A stretch of 64,000 nucleotides of DNA from Lotus japonicus (Eukaryota > Streptophyta > Magnoliopsida > Fabales > Fabaceae): NCBI RefSeq assembly GCF_012489685.1, contig NC_080041.1, forward strand, positions 23,003,802-23,067,801, in the 5' to 3' direction. The position numbers were made by a program, and so were the translations under genes. The notes under the pieces are model-generated. The model was given only the letters and a program-made list of their open reading frames with translations. It ran no database searches and had not been told where the DNA came from. Within the stretch, counting starts at the first letter, position 1; each line of letters starts with the position of its first letter. Positions 22,804-34,846 of this stretch are shown piece by piece.

Positions 22804-23172
22804 CTCCCTCTGTTCTAGAAAGATTGTAGTTTAAAGTTGTGGCAAAACGAGTAAGATCACAATTATTGATAGTACAATTTAACTAAATTGCCCTTATTTA
22901 TGTTGTCCTATTTTTCTCAATCATTTTACATATGAACCCACTCATTAATTAATAACCACATCAATTAAAACCCCCTCATAAAAAATTCCTTTGTTTTTCT
23001 CAACTTTTTAACTCACTCATTAAAACCTATTATTTCTCTTTTTTCTTAGTTTGTGTACACTAGAGTTGGGTATGCGGGTTGACCCGACACGCATTAGTCC
23101 GCCCCTCACATAGGCCCACTCCGCATAGGTCCGTATTTAAACGCACCTCTCTTAAGGTGGTTCGCATGCGCC

Positions 23173-23793
23173 TAGGGGTGGAAATAGGCCAGGCGGCTCG
23201 TTAGGGGCCTATGGCTTGGCTCGTTAGAGGCTCGGCTCAGCTCGGCTCGTTTATTAAAAAGGTCAGGCTTAGGCTTTTTTAAAAGCTTGTTTAACTAAAA
23301 AGGGCAGGCCCAAACTATTAAAAAAGCCTATTTGGCCTAACAGGCCGGCCTATTTATATATTATTTTTATTAATAATATAAATAAATATAATATAATAAT
23401 ATATTATTTGATTTTTTAAAACTGATGTATAGTTTAGTATAAAAGAAAACCCCAAGTCCCTACCCTAACCTAGATTAGAAACGTTCCAGACATATTCAAT
23501 GATACAGATTTAGTTTTTGAAATGCAATGATACATGTTTTTTTATTAGAAAAGAAAGTGCAATGATATATAAAAGGCTTATTAGCCCGCCAGCCTATTCT
23601 TTTGATAAAATTGTTTGTTAAATAGGCTTTTAAGCAGGCTTGTAGGCCAGGCCAGGCCTTAGAAAAGGCCAGACCAAGCCACAAAATTTGACCTATTGAT
23701 AGGCCACAGGCCAGGCTTGGCCCACGAAAAGATAATGCAGGCCAGGCCTAGGCCACTCGAAGCTTGGCTCGGCTCGGCCTATTTCCACCCCTA
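23173..23793. mobile_element. hAT MITE nested inside the hAT element
   Basis: 621 bp with inverted ends TAGGGGTGGAAATAGGCC and its exact complement, flanked by a perfect 8-bp duplication CATGCGCC (23165-23172 and 23794-23801). Subterminal arrays of GGCTCGGCTC and AGGCCAGGCC. No coding sequence. Confidence 0.93.
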
Positions 23794-24439
23794 CATGCGC
23801 CCCACGGATAAACGAGCTAGCCCACGGGCCACGAAACAAATTTGTGAATTAAAAAAATACTATTTAACAATAAATACACTAAAATTTAGTACTAAAAAAA
23901 CTTTAAAATGATTAAATTAGAGACTTAAAAAATAAATGAATTTTTATTTCAAAGTTATCAAACTTTGTTGATACATAATAAATTAATAATTAATAAACTC
24001 AAATCCATTCTTGACTTCTTGCATAACATTACCATAAACTCGAATAACACAAAATAAGTCTTACAAATCCAAACATGAAGTCTTACAAATCCAAACATGA
24101 AGTCCTTAAGTAAATCATACAAGTCTTACAAACCTTAAAATCGAACAAACAAATCTTAAAAATTCAAAACACACCAAAACATCAAATATCCTTATCAAAT
24201 CCAAACCATGCATCAATAATCAATTCTTCATCACAACATTTCTTGGATGTAGGTGGCTCCATTTTTTGATTAAGCTCCTCATTTTCATCATCTTCTTCAT
24301 CTCCTACAACTCAAATACAAATGTTATAAGTCATAGTTGATAATAAATTTAAAAGGTAAAGAATAATTTAAGGTATGATTTTGTAAACATTTCATACATG
24401 AAAGAATGCAATAATTACCTTCAACGTCAAATCCTAGCA

Positions 24440-26300
24440 ATCAATTTCTTGTACAAATCAAGGCTTGCACATTCTTCGGGAGAAGAGAACTTCGATAATT
24501 GCTGAGAACATGAGAGTCAATACTAAAGATGATTCTGATGCTACGGTTGTAATTTGAGTGCTCAATATATCACAAGCGATCAAGGCAAGAGGTGGATACC
24601 TTTGTTGGTTCTTCTTCCAATATTGCAAAAGATCAAGATCTTTATGATATTGAGAAGAAAGTCTTGGATCATCCAAATAGGTTTCCAATTCAGACTTTCC
24701 CACTTGTGATAATATATGTTGATTCTCATATTTGATAAACCTCTACATAATAGAATAGACACAAGAATTAATGAATGTAAAAACTAACTAAAAATTTAAA
24801 TGAAGACCAAATACAAGGAGTGAGCAAATACTCACATCCAAAATATTGTTTGTAAGAGAATTACTATGTTGAGAAACATTAGCAATGTCATTACTAGTTA
24901 CCAACGTCTCTTGTGTGGATTGAGTCGCACCATCAAAATTGTTGACATACTCATTAAATAGAACATACATCTTTTGTTTGACAATCCTCATCTTAGTTTG
25001 GCGAGTCATTGTTTCAAGTCCAATGTCAGAATAGAAAAACTCCAAAAATTGAAGTTCAAGTGGGGATCAAGAACGGAGGCAAGTGCAAGAATAACACTAT
25101 AATCACTTCAATACTTATCAAATTTTTGCTGCATGTCTTTTGTCATGGCCCTAATCACCGGATCCTCATGAGTCTTATTTTGAAACAAAAAACATTCAAT
25201 AATCCACACTTGCATGAAATACAAATTAGATGTTGGATAAGTGGATCCGGAAAACATATTTGTAATATCATATAATGGAAGTAAAATATAAAAAAAAAAT
25301 TACCTTTTTCTCATCCTTCATCACTAGGGAGGTATAGTTTGAATCATCTTAAGCAAGCTCCTTAAATGCACATCGAAATGCAAGTGCACTTTTAAGCATC
25401 CAATAGGTGGAGTTCCACCTAGTAACAATATCCAAACGCAATTCAACATTTGTATCCTTATCAATACCATATTTCTCCACGTAAACTTTAAAAGCATCCC
25501 TTCTTCCTTGTGTTGCCCTAACATACTTGATGCTAGCACCATTAGCAACTTCCAAACCATCTTGAACTATAAGGTTTAGTATATGAAAACAACAACAAAC
25601 ATGAAAAAATTCACCACCACATAACAAACCATTATTATTCTTCAACCTCTTTCTCCAAAAAAAATTCATCGTGTCATTAGATTTTGCATTATCCAAAGTC
25701 AAAGAAAATATTTTCCCCTCAATTCCCTAATCCACCAAGAAATCATTCACAATCTTAGCCAACTATTGCCCACTATGTGGAGGAGGGAAATGACAAAAAA
25801 TAAGAATTTTACTATTCAGTTTTCAATTTTCATCAACATAATGAGCGGTCAATGAAATATAACCAGTAGTAGTACAAGCAGTCCACAAATCAGAAGTCAA
25901 ATTTATCCTACTCGAAAATTTGGCCAACACTTCTTTCAATTTTCGTTTTTCTCCCTCATACAACTTAACAATATCTATTGTGGAAGCACGTCTAGAGGGC
26001 AAGATTTAAATATTTCAAGAACTCTCTAATCCTCCTATACTCCGCAAAATTAAAAGTAAGGTCTCTATGATAGACATGGCTGACATATCACATACAACTT
26101 TGTTATCCAATTTTCTAGTACTCAATTTGGCACCTTGATGAAGCATTAGTTTACCAGCAATAGTTTCATGAAACGTTGGAATCAATTTAGACACATTTTT
26201 GTGACGCTTCAAAGTTGAAGTTCCATAGTTATGACCACCACATACATATTGCTTCCCACAAGCATTACATTCAGCTCTATTTTTTCCATCACTTCCTACA
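24440..26300 (-). pseudogene. hAT transposase relic (BED finger, RNase H fold, hATC)
   Basis: Read on the minus strand: a BED-type finger (CNACGKQYVCGG with the following RH pair) near 26290-26200; RINLTSDLWTACTTTGYISL and NWKLNSKILIFCHFPPPHSG near 25950-25790; FSLTLDNAKSNDTMNFF and FFHVCCCFHILNLIVQDGL near 25710-25560; RWNSTYWML near 25400; and the hATC dimerisation part (LETYLDDPRL, LLQYWKKNQQRYPPLALIA) near 24690-24550. These are the blocks of plant RICESLEEPER-type hAT transposases in the right order. Several stops (for example after HSG) and frame changes show that it cannot be expressed whole. The frame shifts again in the hATC signature. Confidence 0.88.
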
Positions 26301-27929
26301 CCAATTGTTTTAAAGTAATCTCAAACACTAGATGTGAGAAGCCCCCCTCTCTTATTAGGATTAGCAACTTATGTGTTAGTTTCAACGAGATTGGGATTTT
26401 CAGTTTTTAGGTTCAAAGGATTGGCATTAAAATCACCCACATTAACATTTTGATCCAGTTCTTCCATAGAGGAATCAGAAGAATCATCAAACATATTTTC
26501 CTCCTACAAAATAGAAAAACAAATTGAAGCATAAATAGTTAAAGGCATGGCCACGCAGGGAACAAAAATACATAACTATTTAGGTTAATGTACAAAAGTT
26601 AACACTGATATCATAAATTAAACTTTTTATTTAATTTAAAAAATGTAGTAATAGTTAGTTTTATACTAAAAGAAAGAAAAAGCTAGTAAATGAAAAATCT
26701 ACGCAGACATGAGACATGATTAAAAAAAAAGAAATCAAGCACCTCTGAAATATAACATATTATGCAAAAAAGATACTAGCACCCCATGTTATGCAAAAAT
26801 TATCAATGAATCTTCTAGCTATTCAAATCAACTCAAACAAACATAGGTGACAATTTTCTGATGGAAGAGATAATGTAACTTCTATGTCCCAGACAAGAGC
26901 TGAATCATGCAAACTATGAAGAAACAATTCAAATAAAGCACAAATCATATTAAGTTTCTTCTTTTTCGATTCAAAGCTCAAACATACAACATTACAGACT
27001 ACAGAAAATTCCTCAGTGTATTGTTGTGTTGAACTCTCTTTGTATTGGGTTGAAGTACTCATTGTACTTCTTTTAAATATAATTTTTGGGCTTATCAAAA
27101 AAAAATTGTTGTCTTGAACTCTCATGAAATTGCAATCCCATTAAAGAATAGTAAAACTCACAAAAGAATGAACTGCAGAAGAGAGAAGAGTGAAGACTTA
27201 TCAGTATGGACGCGACGGTGTGGTCTCAAGTAAGGGGGGTCAATGGCTGGAGGAAGGAGGTTGTGGTTTTTAGAGAGAGGAAGAAATAAAGGTTTCTTTT
27301 GATTTCATTTGAGAATTGAGAGTGAGACTTCATATCAGTTTAGAGAGAGGAACGAAATTAGGTTACGACTTGGGACTTGGATTTTTATGTGGGCCATGTA
27401 GTTAGGCTTTTTTTCAGTTGGGCTAAAATGCTTATGTACATGGTTTTTTTTTACACGGGCCAGCTCTCAAAACCGCGGTCTTAGCCGCTTGAACCGCGAA
27501 TTTAACGGGCCAGACCGCATAGGCATGTTGTTAGACAGACAAATAATCATCGGGCTACAACCCGTGCGGATTGCGGGTTCCACGAGCCTAGGCTCATATA
27601 CCCAGTTCTAACGTACATCCTTATCATCGGAGATGAAGGGGTTATATTTTTCATGTTGTCCTCTTAAGAAATGCCAAAATTTCATATGTGAACTTTCATG
27701 CTTATCCAAAAAAATCTAGTAATTTAAAATTTCCCACTTAAAATAGGTTTTTGATTATTTTAGATTCTCCTACAATTTTTTTTATAAGAATTCACTTTTA
27801 TGGTACTACACCAAGTATGGCAACAAGGAAATTTCAGGGTATGCCTTCAGTTGAAATACACCTCAATATTGATTTAAAAGATTCTAGCATATCTAATGAA
27901 CAAGGAAATTTCAGAGTATACCTTTCATT

Positions 27930-28470
27930 TCAATGCTTCATGCTACTAGCATTCCTCATGATCCAACTTTTGTCAAAATGTATAATATTATTCATATTGA
28001 TGAAAAATGATATTATATGACAATTTTTTTTGAGAATTATTATTTACTACCAGATGAAAGTGATCCAATTCGCACTTGCAACAAAGATTTACTGCGAAGA
28101 TCATGTTTTAAGTTGCTATAGCTCGCCTAAGGTTTGATGCACAATGAATGAAATCTTTTCGGGAAAAATTGGTATATTTCCTTTTTCACAAAAAAAGCTT
28201 GCTAAAAGGACTAGTGTAAATACAGTAGCGGGTACATTAGAGACGAAACCAATCACATATATAAATAGAAAAGTGGAAAGATCATACTTGATAGATAAAG
28301 TGTTACCTGCTATCAAAGAAAAATGACCAAGAGATGATGCAACGTTTCCAATATGTAATATTTATTCAACAAGACAATGCAAAAACATATATTGATCCAA
28401 ATGATGATTACTTAAGTCAAGCAGCTGCAAAAAATGGGTTTGATATTCGTTTGATGTGTCAACTTCCTAA
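27930..28470 (+). pseudogene. Mariner-like transposase, part before the Helitron
   Basis: In frame from 27930: SMLHATSIPHDPTFVKMYNI, then HIDEK followed by TGA where the family has Trp; then YYLLPDESDPIRTC; after frame changes FSGKIGIFPFSQKKLAKRTS and AGTLETKPITYINRK; then IQQDNAKTYIDPNDDY and finally DIRLMCQLP. This is the plant DD39D mariner catalytic domain with its first Asp (HIDEK) and second Asp (QQDNA). The sequence stops inside the Asn codon after QLP, where the Helitron enters, and resumes at 34847. The N-terminal helix-turn-helix part is not recognisable. Confidence 0.88.
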
Positions 28471-28734
28471 TCTACTACACCTTAAAAGAAACACAAGTAA
28501 TCACTATTCATAAGAGAACTTTCAATCTGGGTTGTTTATTTGACCCTCTCTCCAATTTCACTCTTTAATACTGACCCTTCATCTGTGAGACTTTTTTCTC
28601 CTCTATTCTACTCGAGCTTCTCTATTTTGCCGACGTCACAAAACACGTTGATGGAGAGGAGTGTGTCCATGGTTTGATTTCGTGGGTAATCGTCATCACT
28701 GCAGGCCTGTCTTTGTAGCGTGATTTAGGTTTAG

Positions 28735-28950
28735 GTGTACTTGGAAGTAGATGAGCTCATCGATTGTGTTGAAGATGTCGTGGATGAATGCGAAGTGGTA
28801 CCCATGCTCTTCGTTCGTGAGCGATCGTCATTCACCATGGATAGTGTTTGGTCAGAATCAGATTCAGAGGGAGAAGAGAAGATGGTGGAACGAAAAGGAC
28901 CAATTTTCCCTTGTGAGTGGTTAGGTGAGGCAGCTCAGATGACAAGATAG
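28735..28950 (+). other. Open frame at the 5' part of the Helitron, unassigned
   Basis: A 71-codon frame (starting at TTG or GTG, first ATG further in) rich in Val, Glu and Ser. I do not recognise it. Its DNA around GATGAGCTCATCGATTGTGTTG has a counterpart in the related Helitron end at 37.3-37.5 kb (GATGATCTCATGGATTGCGTTG), so it may be Helitron family sequence rather than a gene. Confidence 0.35.
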
Positions 28951-29279
28951 ATCATCATAGTTCCCGGTTTTTGAAGGAAGAGTGAAGAAGAGGGAAGAAG
29001 GTTGCTTGAGAAGACTGTTGTCAGATGAGGATCAGTAGCATCAGATAAGATGATGCACTATTTGGTCATTGATTTTTTCCCTGTCATCGTTGTACTTGTA
29101 TCACATCAGGTTAGTAGGATTTTGCAAGTGTTCAATTTTCCTCTCATATCTCTATAAATACTGCTAATGATTGGATTTTTTCAATGTACACAATTTTCTT
29201 CTTCTCAAATTTCACTTTGTTTTGTTTTCCTCTATGTATTTTTTATTGTGTCTTTTGTTGCTGGTCCTTTGAATCCTGT

Positions 29280-29592
29280 CTCCAGTATATGTTCAGGCCG
29301 AGAAACATGGTAGATCAAGGTTCACGTTCTTCGTTTGTGGGAGATGTTTCCAGTTGGTCATATATCCAAATCATATGTCATGCATTTGATATTAATCGAT
29401 TCAGAGGTGATTTATGTTCTGTTATTTTGGTATGGCTGCAATTTATACTTTAGGTTATTATTTATTTATTGGAAAATTGCTTTGCTGTAATAGGGTGTGA
29501 AAATTGAGGCTTCCATGAACAAGAAATTTATTTCCAAATTCAAACATGTATTTCCTGAGGGGAATGATTACAAAATCACATATTTTGCTTAA
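29280..29592 (+). pseudogene. RPA1-like OB-fold relic, copy 1 (Helitron cargo)
   Basis: In one frame: GRETW, a TAG, then IKVHVLRLWEMFPVGHISKS and YVMHLILIDSEGD. After an intron-like gap ending ..GTAATAG it continues GVKIEASMNKKFISKFKHVF and PEGNDYKITYF. This is the pattern of the first OB fold of replication protein A large-subunit-like proteins that plant Helitrons commonly carry. The in-frame TAG breaks it. Confidence 0.68.
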
Positions 29593-29770
29593 TGAGTCTG
29601 ACTTGAAAAATTGTTGTAGATCTTTAGGTCATAACTTTTCAAAGAAGGCAGGTTTCAAGTAATGTGTTTTGTATGTTATTTAGTAGGAATGACCAATTTT
29701 TATAATTAAGATTTGGAAATTATTCTTTCAAATTATTCTTTGTGGCTCATCTAAGTGCTTTGATTTGTAG

Positions 29771-30000
29771 GTTCCAAGTCTGATGGATCTGGAAGACAAA
29801 TGAAGAAAGTTGCTTGTCCTATTTGCACTATCCATCTTCAGGTTCAAATAGTGACTAATGTCCCTGCTGTTTTCCCACACCACCACATCATCTCCATCCT
29901 CACTTGTGGATTTGTTTTGTAAATTTTGCAGGTTCAGGTGCCTAGCTCAGGTTCGGAGACCATTGAGTGTGGAGTTTTCCAACACCCATTTCTTGTGAGT
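29771..30000 (+). pseudogene. Captured Cys-rich gene fragment (two exons)
   Basis: The first part reads SDGSGRQMKKVACPICTIHLQ, ending at a GT. After an intron-like stretch with an acceptor CAG it continues VQVPSSGSETIECGVFQHPF. The CxxC and ECGV(C to F) pairs suggest a small zinc-binding element whose last Cys is changed to Phe. A further exon-like VADAMRQTV occurs at 30953 and again at 31069. Exon-intron structure inside a Helitron points to capture from a host gene, whose identity I cannot name. Confidence 0.55.
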
Positions 30001-30946
30001 TCCTATTGCGCTATGATAAACACAAATGAAGGTGTCTATGTGTCAACTTTAAATTTTAATTGCTTTACTGATCTATTTATTGCGAGTTAATAATCAAAGA
30101 TTGGGGATATCATACTGTTTATTTTTATCTTTGGCCTACCTACATCCTTTTATTGTTTTCATCTTGTCATCTGACCTTGGTGTTAATGAATACTTGTTTT
30201 TTTCTTCTTATCTTCTTGGAAAGGTACTCTAATTCGTTTGTCCTCTTGTATAAAATAGATACTGAACTTGTACATTTATAGCTATGCAAAAGTCATAATG
30301 GTTTCAGACAATTTAAGGGCTGCATATACTGTTTAGATTTGAGTTATAAAAGGTTAATGTTTGGACTTTGCAGTGTGTAACTGGTCGGCTACTATTTAAC
30401 TCTCACTTAACGTCATGTTTTATTATGTATTGGCCGGATTTTGATGTTACTATTACTCTTAAAAGGATGTATTTGCACACTTTAAAACTGATTTGGAGGT
30501 TTTTTTTCCTTGCTGCATTTTCACATGCTGAACCATATGACACTTTTTTGTTTGCTTTATTTTCTTGTAGATGGTGGCAGCTAGATTGAATTTTGTCATA
30601 CATGAATTTGGTGGCCATTTCTTGGAGGCTCTCATGTGCAAGATATTTAGGAAATGCGAGAAATGTAACTTTTGGCTATTTCTACCCAAGTAACTATCTG
30701 ATTTTTTTTTTGCTTAATGATCATACCTTTTATATATATCAGTGAAAGAGCATAATAGAATTTTTTTCTAGAATATGTGAGAAACCAGAATATTTTGAAT
30801 TGTTTGTGTAAAGAACACCTTAACATGTATGGTTTTGACTTGCTATAAACATGATAGTTATGATTGTTAATTGATTGTCTGGTGAAATTGGGTAGAGTTT
30901 TGATTTTTCATGTTAAACCTTCTTCTTGAATGATATTTCTTTTGGT

Positions 30947-31178
30947 GAGTAGGTTGCAGATGCAATGCGACAAACAGTGACAAATATAATTGGAATACCC
31001 CTCAATTTGTTGTTGTTGCAATTACCACTGTAAGATTATACAATCCCCCCCCCCCCTTGTGCGAGTAGGTTGCGGATGCAATGCGACAAACAGTGACAAA
31101 TATAATTGGAATACCCTGAATTTGCTGCTGTTGCAATTACCACTGTAAGATTACACAATCCCCCCCCCCCCTTTTGTA
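30947..31178 (+). repeat. Tandem duplication (about 116 bp x 2) ending in poly-C
   Basis: The unit GAGTAGGTTGCAGATGCAAT... ending in a run of 11-12 C is repeated with a period of 116 bp (30947 and 31063), with few differences. Each copy keeps the splice-like TAG and the exon-like GTTGCAGATGCAATGCGACA. Confidence 0.88.
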
Positions 31179-31634
31179 TGGTGTGTTGTATTTGCTAGCT
31201 TTGGTATTGCACTTAGGTGTGTAGCTAATCACTTTGTTTTGCTTATGAAACTTTTGTGTGAAGTGGGAGAATTTGCTATTCTTGCTAATCTCAAATAAAT
31301 CTTGTGACAATAAAGAGAGATGGTTTTGTTTGTGCTCCACTTTTTGGAAAAAAAAAATTGATCTTACTATGATATAAATATTTATCAATTCATCAATTTA
31401 TTGATCTTGCAAATAGTTAGTCTATTCCTTAATGCCCTACTACTCTTAGTAATAGCTTTCTTCCTATCATAACTCTATAAATACTGCTATTGTTTAGTTT
31501 TTTCTCACCTTCAACAACTTCCTTTGTTTCTCTCAATTCCTCTTTGTTTAGCTTTTCCTCTGTTTTATCTTTGATCAGGTTTATTCATTACTCATTTCCT
31601 CATGTCTTTTATCGCTGGTCCTTTGAATCTCGTC

Positions 31635-31960
31635 CGTAGTTTATGTTCTGGCCAGTAAACATGGAAGATCAAGGTTCGTGTTCTTCGTTTGTAGGAGATG
31701 TTTCCTGTTGATGATATATCCAAAACATATGCCATGCATCTGGTCTTAATCGATGCATAGGTGATTTTTTCTGTTTTTTCTTTATGATTATTGTTATGCA
31801 ATTTCTAATTTATTTATTAATTATTGGAAAATTGTTTTGGTGTAATAGGGGTTTGAAAATTGAGGCTCCCTTCAACAAAAACTTCATTTCTAAATTCAGA
31901 CGTTAATTGGCTGAGAGTAATGTTTACAAAATTATATATTTTGTTGTTTATAGAAACACT
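31635..31960 (+). pseudogene. RPA1-like OB-fold relic, copy 2 (Helitron cargo)
   Basis: Parallel to copy 1: TWKIKVRVLRL, a TAG (Trp lost), EMFPVDDISKTYAMHLVLID, then a stop; after a gap LKIEAPFNKNFISKF and a further stop. The upstream DNA (CTCTATAAATACTGCTA...) also matches that of copy 1 (29147 and 31471), so the duplication covers roughly 450 bp. Confidence 0.65.
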
Positions 31961-33454
31961 GGTGTATTTCGGCAAAATACATTGTTTCTTGAGTGAAATT
32001 ATTGGTGCCTTGTCATAGTAAAATTTGATTCAGAAGATTTAAATGAGATAGAAAGATGATATAAAGCTCAAGCTCTGTAACGTGCTTAGTTACATATTGT
32101 TTAGAGAATTTGATATTATTGGTCTAGATTTTATATGCTTTAAATACTCATTTTCCAGTCTGGAGTATTTTATATCCTGTCTTATTCTTGTTTTTGGTGT
32201 TTTCTTTCTTTCTTTATGTAAGTGCTATTTGGCAGGGTCTTTTTTCCTACTCTCATATCACCATACCATATTGTCTTTCTTTGTTCAGCGACTCTTTCTG
32301 GTTACTGCATTTTGGTGAAGATTAAGTCGCTTGCTACTTCTATAAGATCCCTAGAATTTAAATCCACAATCCTGAATGAATTTGTTTCATGAACAAGATA
32401 TCAATAAATTTTTCTGCATCGTAACAAAAGCATGTCAAATCTCTTTAATCCTGAATTAAGTACATTTATTTCTCAGGATGATTCTAAGATTTGCTAAGCT
32501 TGAGCACATGCAAGTTCTTTCTAAGATGGCTGTCAATTTTTGTTTTCTGTCATCGTTGCACTCCTCAAGTTCAACAAGGTCACTGATTTTGCCATTATCT
32601 ATTTGTCCTTTTCTTTTTTAAGAGCTTCTTGTGATTTTAAGAAGCTTGAAAGATTTTTTCTAGAAACTTTCTCTTCTTACTGTCAAGTCAAATTCTCAAG
32701 TTATTTCATTCACAGATATCTTATCATATTGCAATTAGGTGTTGATAGTATGTCTCTATGACAAACTGAAAGATAGTTGTTTAGCCCTGATACAATTGAC
32801 ATCAAAAGAGAAGAAGAATTGATTTTATTCGTTAGATAAATGACTACAGTTGAAATGGCATGAAGTCCTTATAATGTTTGCTATTTAGGACTATTATAAT
32901 ATTATTTATTATCAAGGAGATTGTTAAATTGATATTTGACAAGATCTGTAATCTGTAATTATTACATTGTTATGCTATCTATGAATTAGTTCAAGGATTT
33001 GATCAAGAACCTGTTGTAGTGGTAATGATAGATATGCTTCTCTGAAGATAGAAACTGAACTATGTCACAAATTTTTAAAATATCCATTCTATTTGGTACT
33101 CCTAAAATGTTTTAAAATATGGCAGATTTTATTGTCTCAAACTGCATTAAATCATAACTGTACTATCTATTATATTGTCATCATAATATGAGCATATAGA
33201 TTATTTTTATACAGTAACCTCTCTTGGAATATGAAAGTACATGTTACCAATGTTAAGCCATTGAAATCGAATGGAAAATAACATCAGAAGATTTGTTTGC
33301 TAAGGGAGATTACTTGCCAAAATCTCCCAAAGTAACATTGAGAGAAGATTAAAGGTTAAACAAGTGCTGCATTACCCAAAGTCAGAAGATCCTATAGGAA
33401 ACATATACGAGGTTGGATTTTATTATGATTGAGATGAACCAAGATTTGGTGCTA

Positions 33455-34160
33455 ATATGTTAGAGTTGCGAAGTGTCAACCAATTCAAGGAGAATATGTT
33501 TATTCGTTTTTCCTATGAGGGTGGAGCTCGGTTTAAGATCCGACTTTATGATGTGAATATTAAAGAGATTCAGTATAGGATGAGGACCGTTGAGGCTGCA
33601 TTTCATGTTGCAGATCCAAGTAACTAGAATATTTATATATTTTCTGAGTATGACAAGAATGATATGATTATTGATTTAGTTAGTGTTGATGATCCTGATG
33701 CTGAAGTTAGAGATGTTAGTTATGAGTAGTTGATATGGACTGTTGATCTTACTGTCGATCTTATCGATGGACGTGAACCTTTGGTTTGTTCGATGTTTTG
33801 CTTTAATTTGTTATTTATTTATGGTAGTATTAATTTTGATTTTATTACTTACGGTGTGAATTTCAAATTTGCAGTTGATTCCTCGTGATGTCCATCTAGA
33901 ATGTTTCCCTGATCTGATTCAGGAAATCAATATTTTGCTTCCAGATGGATCATGGAAAAGGTGGAAAATTGTCTGGTTCTCATTTGGTCATGGAAGGGGT
34001 GAAACCGGTATGAATGGTGAGGTCTGTTACTCGTGGTATCAGTTCTATAAGGGTATATTTGAGAGGCTTAGAAATACGGTTGCAAGACATAAGATGGAGA
34101 TGTGGAAGATGATGCAACCTAATAGTTTTAGGGTTAAATTTTTTCACACTGTAGTCTAGC
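33455..34160 (+). pseudogene. Two-exon gene fragment near the Helitron 3' end, B3-like in places
   Basis: The first part (33455-33780) reads LELRSVNQFKENMFIRFSYE and GGARFKIRLYDVNIKEIQYR, then IYIFSEYDKNDMIIDLVSVD and LIDGREPLVCS, with in-frame stops. After an intron-like gap the second part (33874-34159) reads LIPRDVHLECFPDLIQEINI and LLPDGSWKRWKIVWFSFGHG, WYQFYKGIFERL. The spacing of hydrophobic blocks and a W..F motif recall plant B3 DNA-binding domains. I do not recognise the parent protein. Stops make the first exon unusable. Confidence 0.45.
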
Positions 34161-34809
34161 ATGAAGAAGGTGTTACCTTTATCTATCATTTTTTACTATG
34201 TAATTGAGACTTTTCCTTTGATTGTTGTACTTCCTGTGAGTTGATATTTTCCTCGAAGATTTAAAATGTGATACCTCCAATGTTCGCTATGTTTTTGAAA
34301 TTTTGTATTTATTTTGATTGTGCATTTTTTTAATTTGTTGAAGAATTATATGATCTTTATGTTTGTTCTTTTGGATATAAGCTTAATCATTGTTCCAAGG
34401 GTATTGGCTCTGACGTGGTGTGGCTTGCTGTGTGTTGATATTTGGTTTGAAATATTTGTATGTGGATCTAAGGTGCACCACAATGTAGCTTTTGTGTTTG
34501 GATATTGGATGAAATATGTCATGATATAGGTTTGTTTGTGTTGCATACTTTGGGGAGTTTACTTGTCCTTTCTTATAGGGAGTTATCAAGTATCTTGATA
34601 GTAACATTAAAATTGTATTCAAGTTATCTTGACAAAGAAAACACCGCAAACACTTTTGTTATACATATATAATTACTTCATTGTCCCTAATGTTTTGGTT
34701 AAGCTATATTTGGGTTGTTACTATTAAAGATTATATTTTTTGGCATGTGAGTTAATTAAATGGAATTTAATAAATTAATGAAATAAATATGATAAATTGT
34801 AGAACTGCT

Positions 34810-34846
34810 CGTCTGTGCATCGCACGGAGACGGGCTAAAATCCTAG
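34810..34846 (+). other. Helitron 3' terminus: hairpin and CTAG end
   Basis: CGTCT/AGACG and GTGC/GCAC stems (34810-34832) around a 3-base loop, with a two-base GG bulge, then 10 bases and CTAG with T following. This is the replication/termination end of Helitrons. Confidence 0.9.

Larger units (their letters stand above)
23061..27610 (-). mobile_element. hAT element with degraded transposase, inserted in the mariner element
   Basis: Ends TAGAGTTGGGTATGCGGG on the left and (reverse) TAGAACTGGGTATATGAG on the right. Flanking octamers GTGTACAC (23053-23060) and ACGTACAT (27611-27618) differ at three positions, all transitions, as expected of a decayed 8-bp duplication. Subterminal GCGGG-type repeats occur at both ends. 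It contains a broken BED/hAT transposase on the minus strand and a nested MITE at 23173-23793. Confidence 0.8.
28471..34846 (+). mobile_element. Helitron, 6.4 kb, inserted in the mariner transposase
   Basis: It begins TCTACTACACCTTAAAAG after an A and ends GGCTAAAATCCTAG before a T, with a GC-rich hairpin 10 bases before the terminal CTAG. TC...CTAG ends, insertion between A and T, no target duplication and a 3' hairpin are the established Helitron signature. Removing it joins CCTAA to TTCTCC and restores the transposase frame (LPN then SPY), which proves both borders. Cargo: two degraded RPA-like OB-fold copies, a Cys-rich gene fragment with introns, a tandem duplication and a two-exon fragment near the 3' end. 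I see no Rep/helicase, so the copy is non-autonomous. Confidence 0.92.

Noticed and set aside
22803..22840. Stowaway MITE starting at TACTCCCTCTGTTC
   Set aside because: No matching right end is found within MITE distance; the matching inverted end is at 36341 with a mariner transposase between, so it is treated as the mariner element end.
26823..27125. 100-codon frame on the minus strand
   Set aside because: In the non-coding end of the hAT element; no similarity to transposase blocks or any domain I know.
31046..31172. Poly-C runs as assembly gaps
   Set aside because: Both runs end equivalent units of a tandem duplication and are flanked by consistent sequence; they are more likely real, though run length may be inaccurate.
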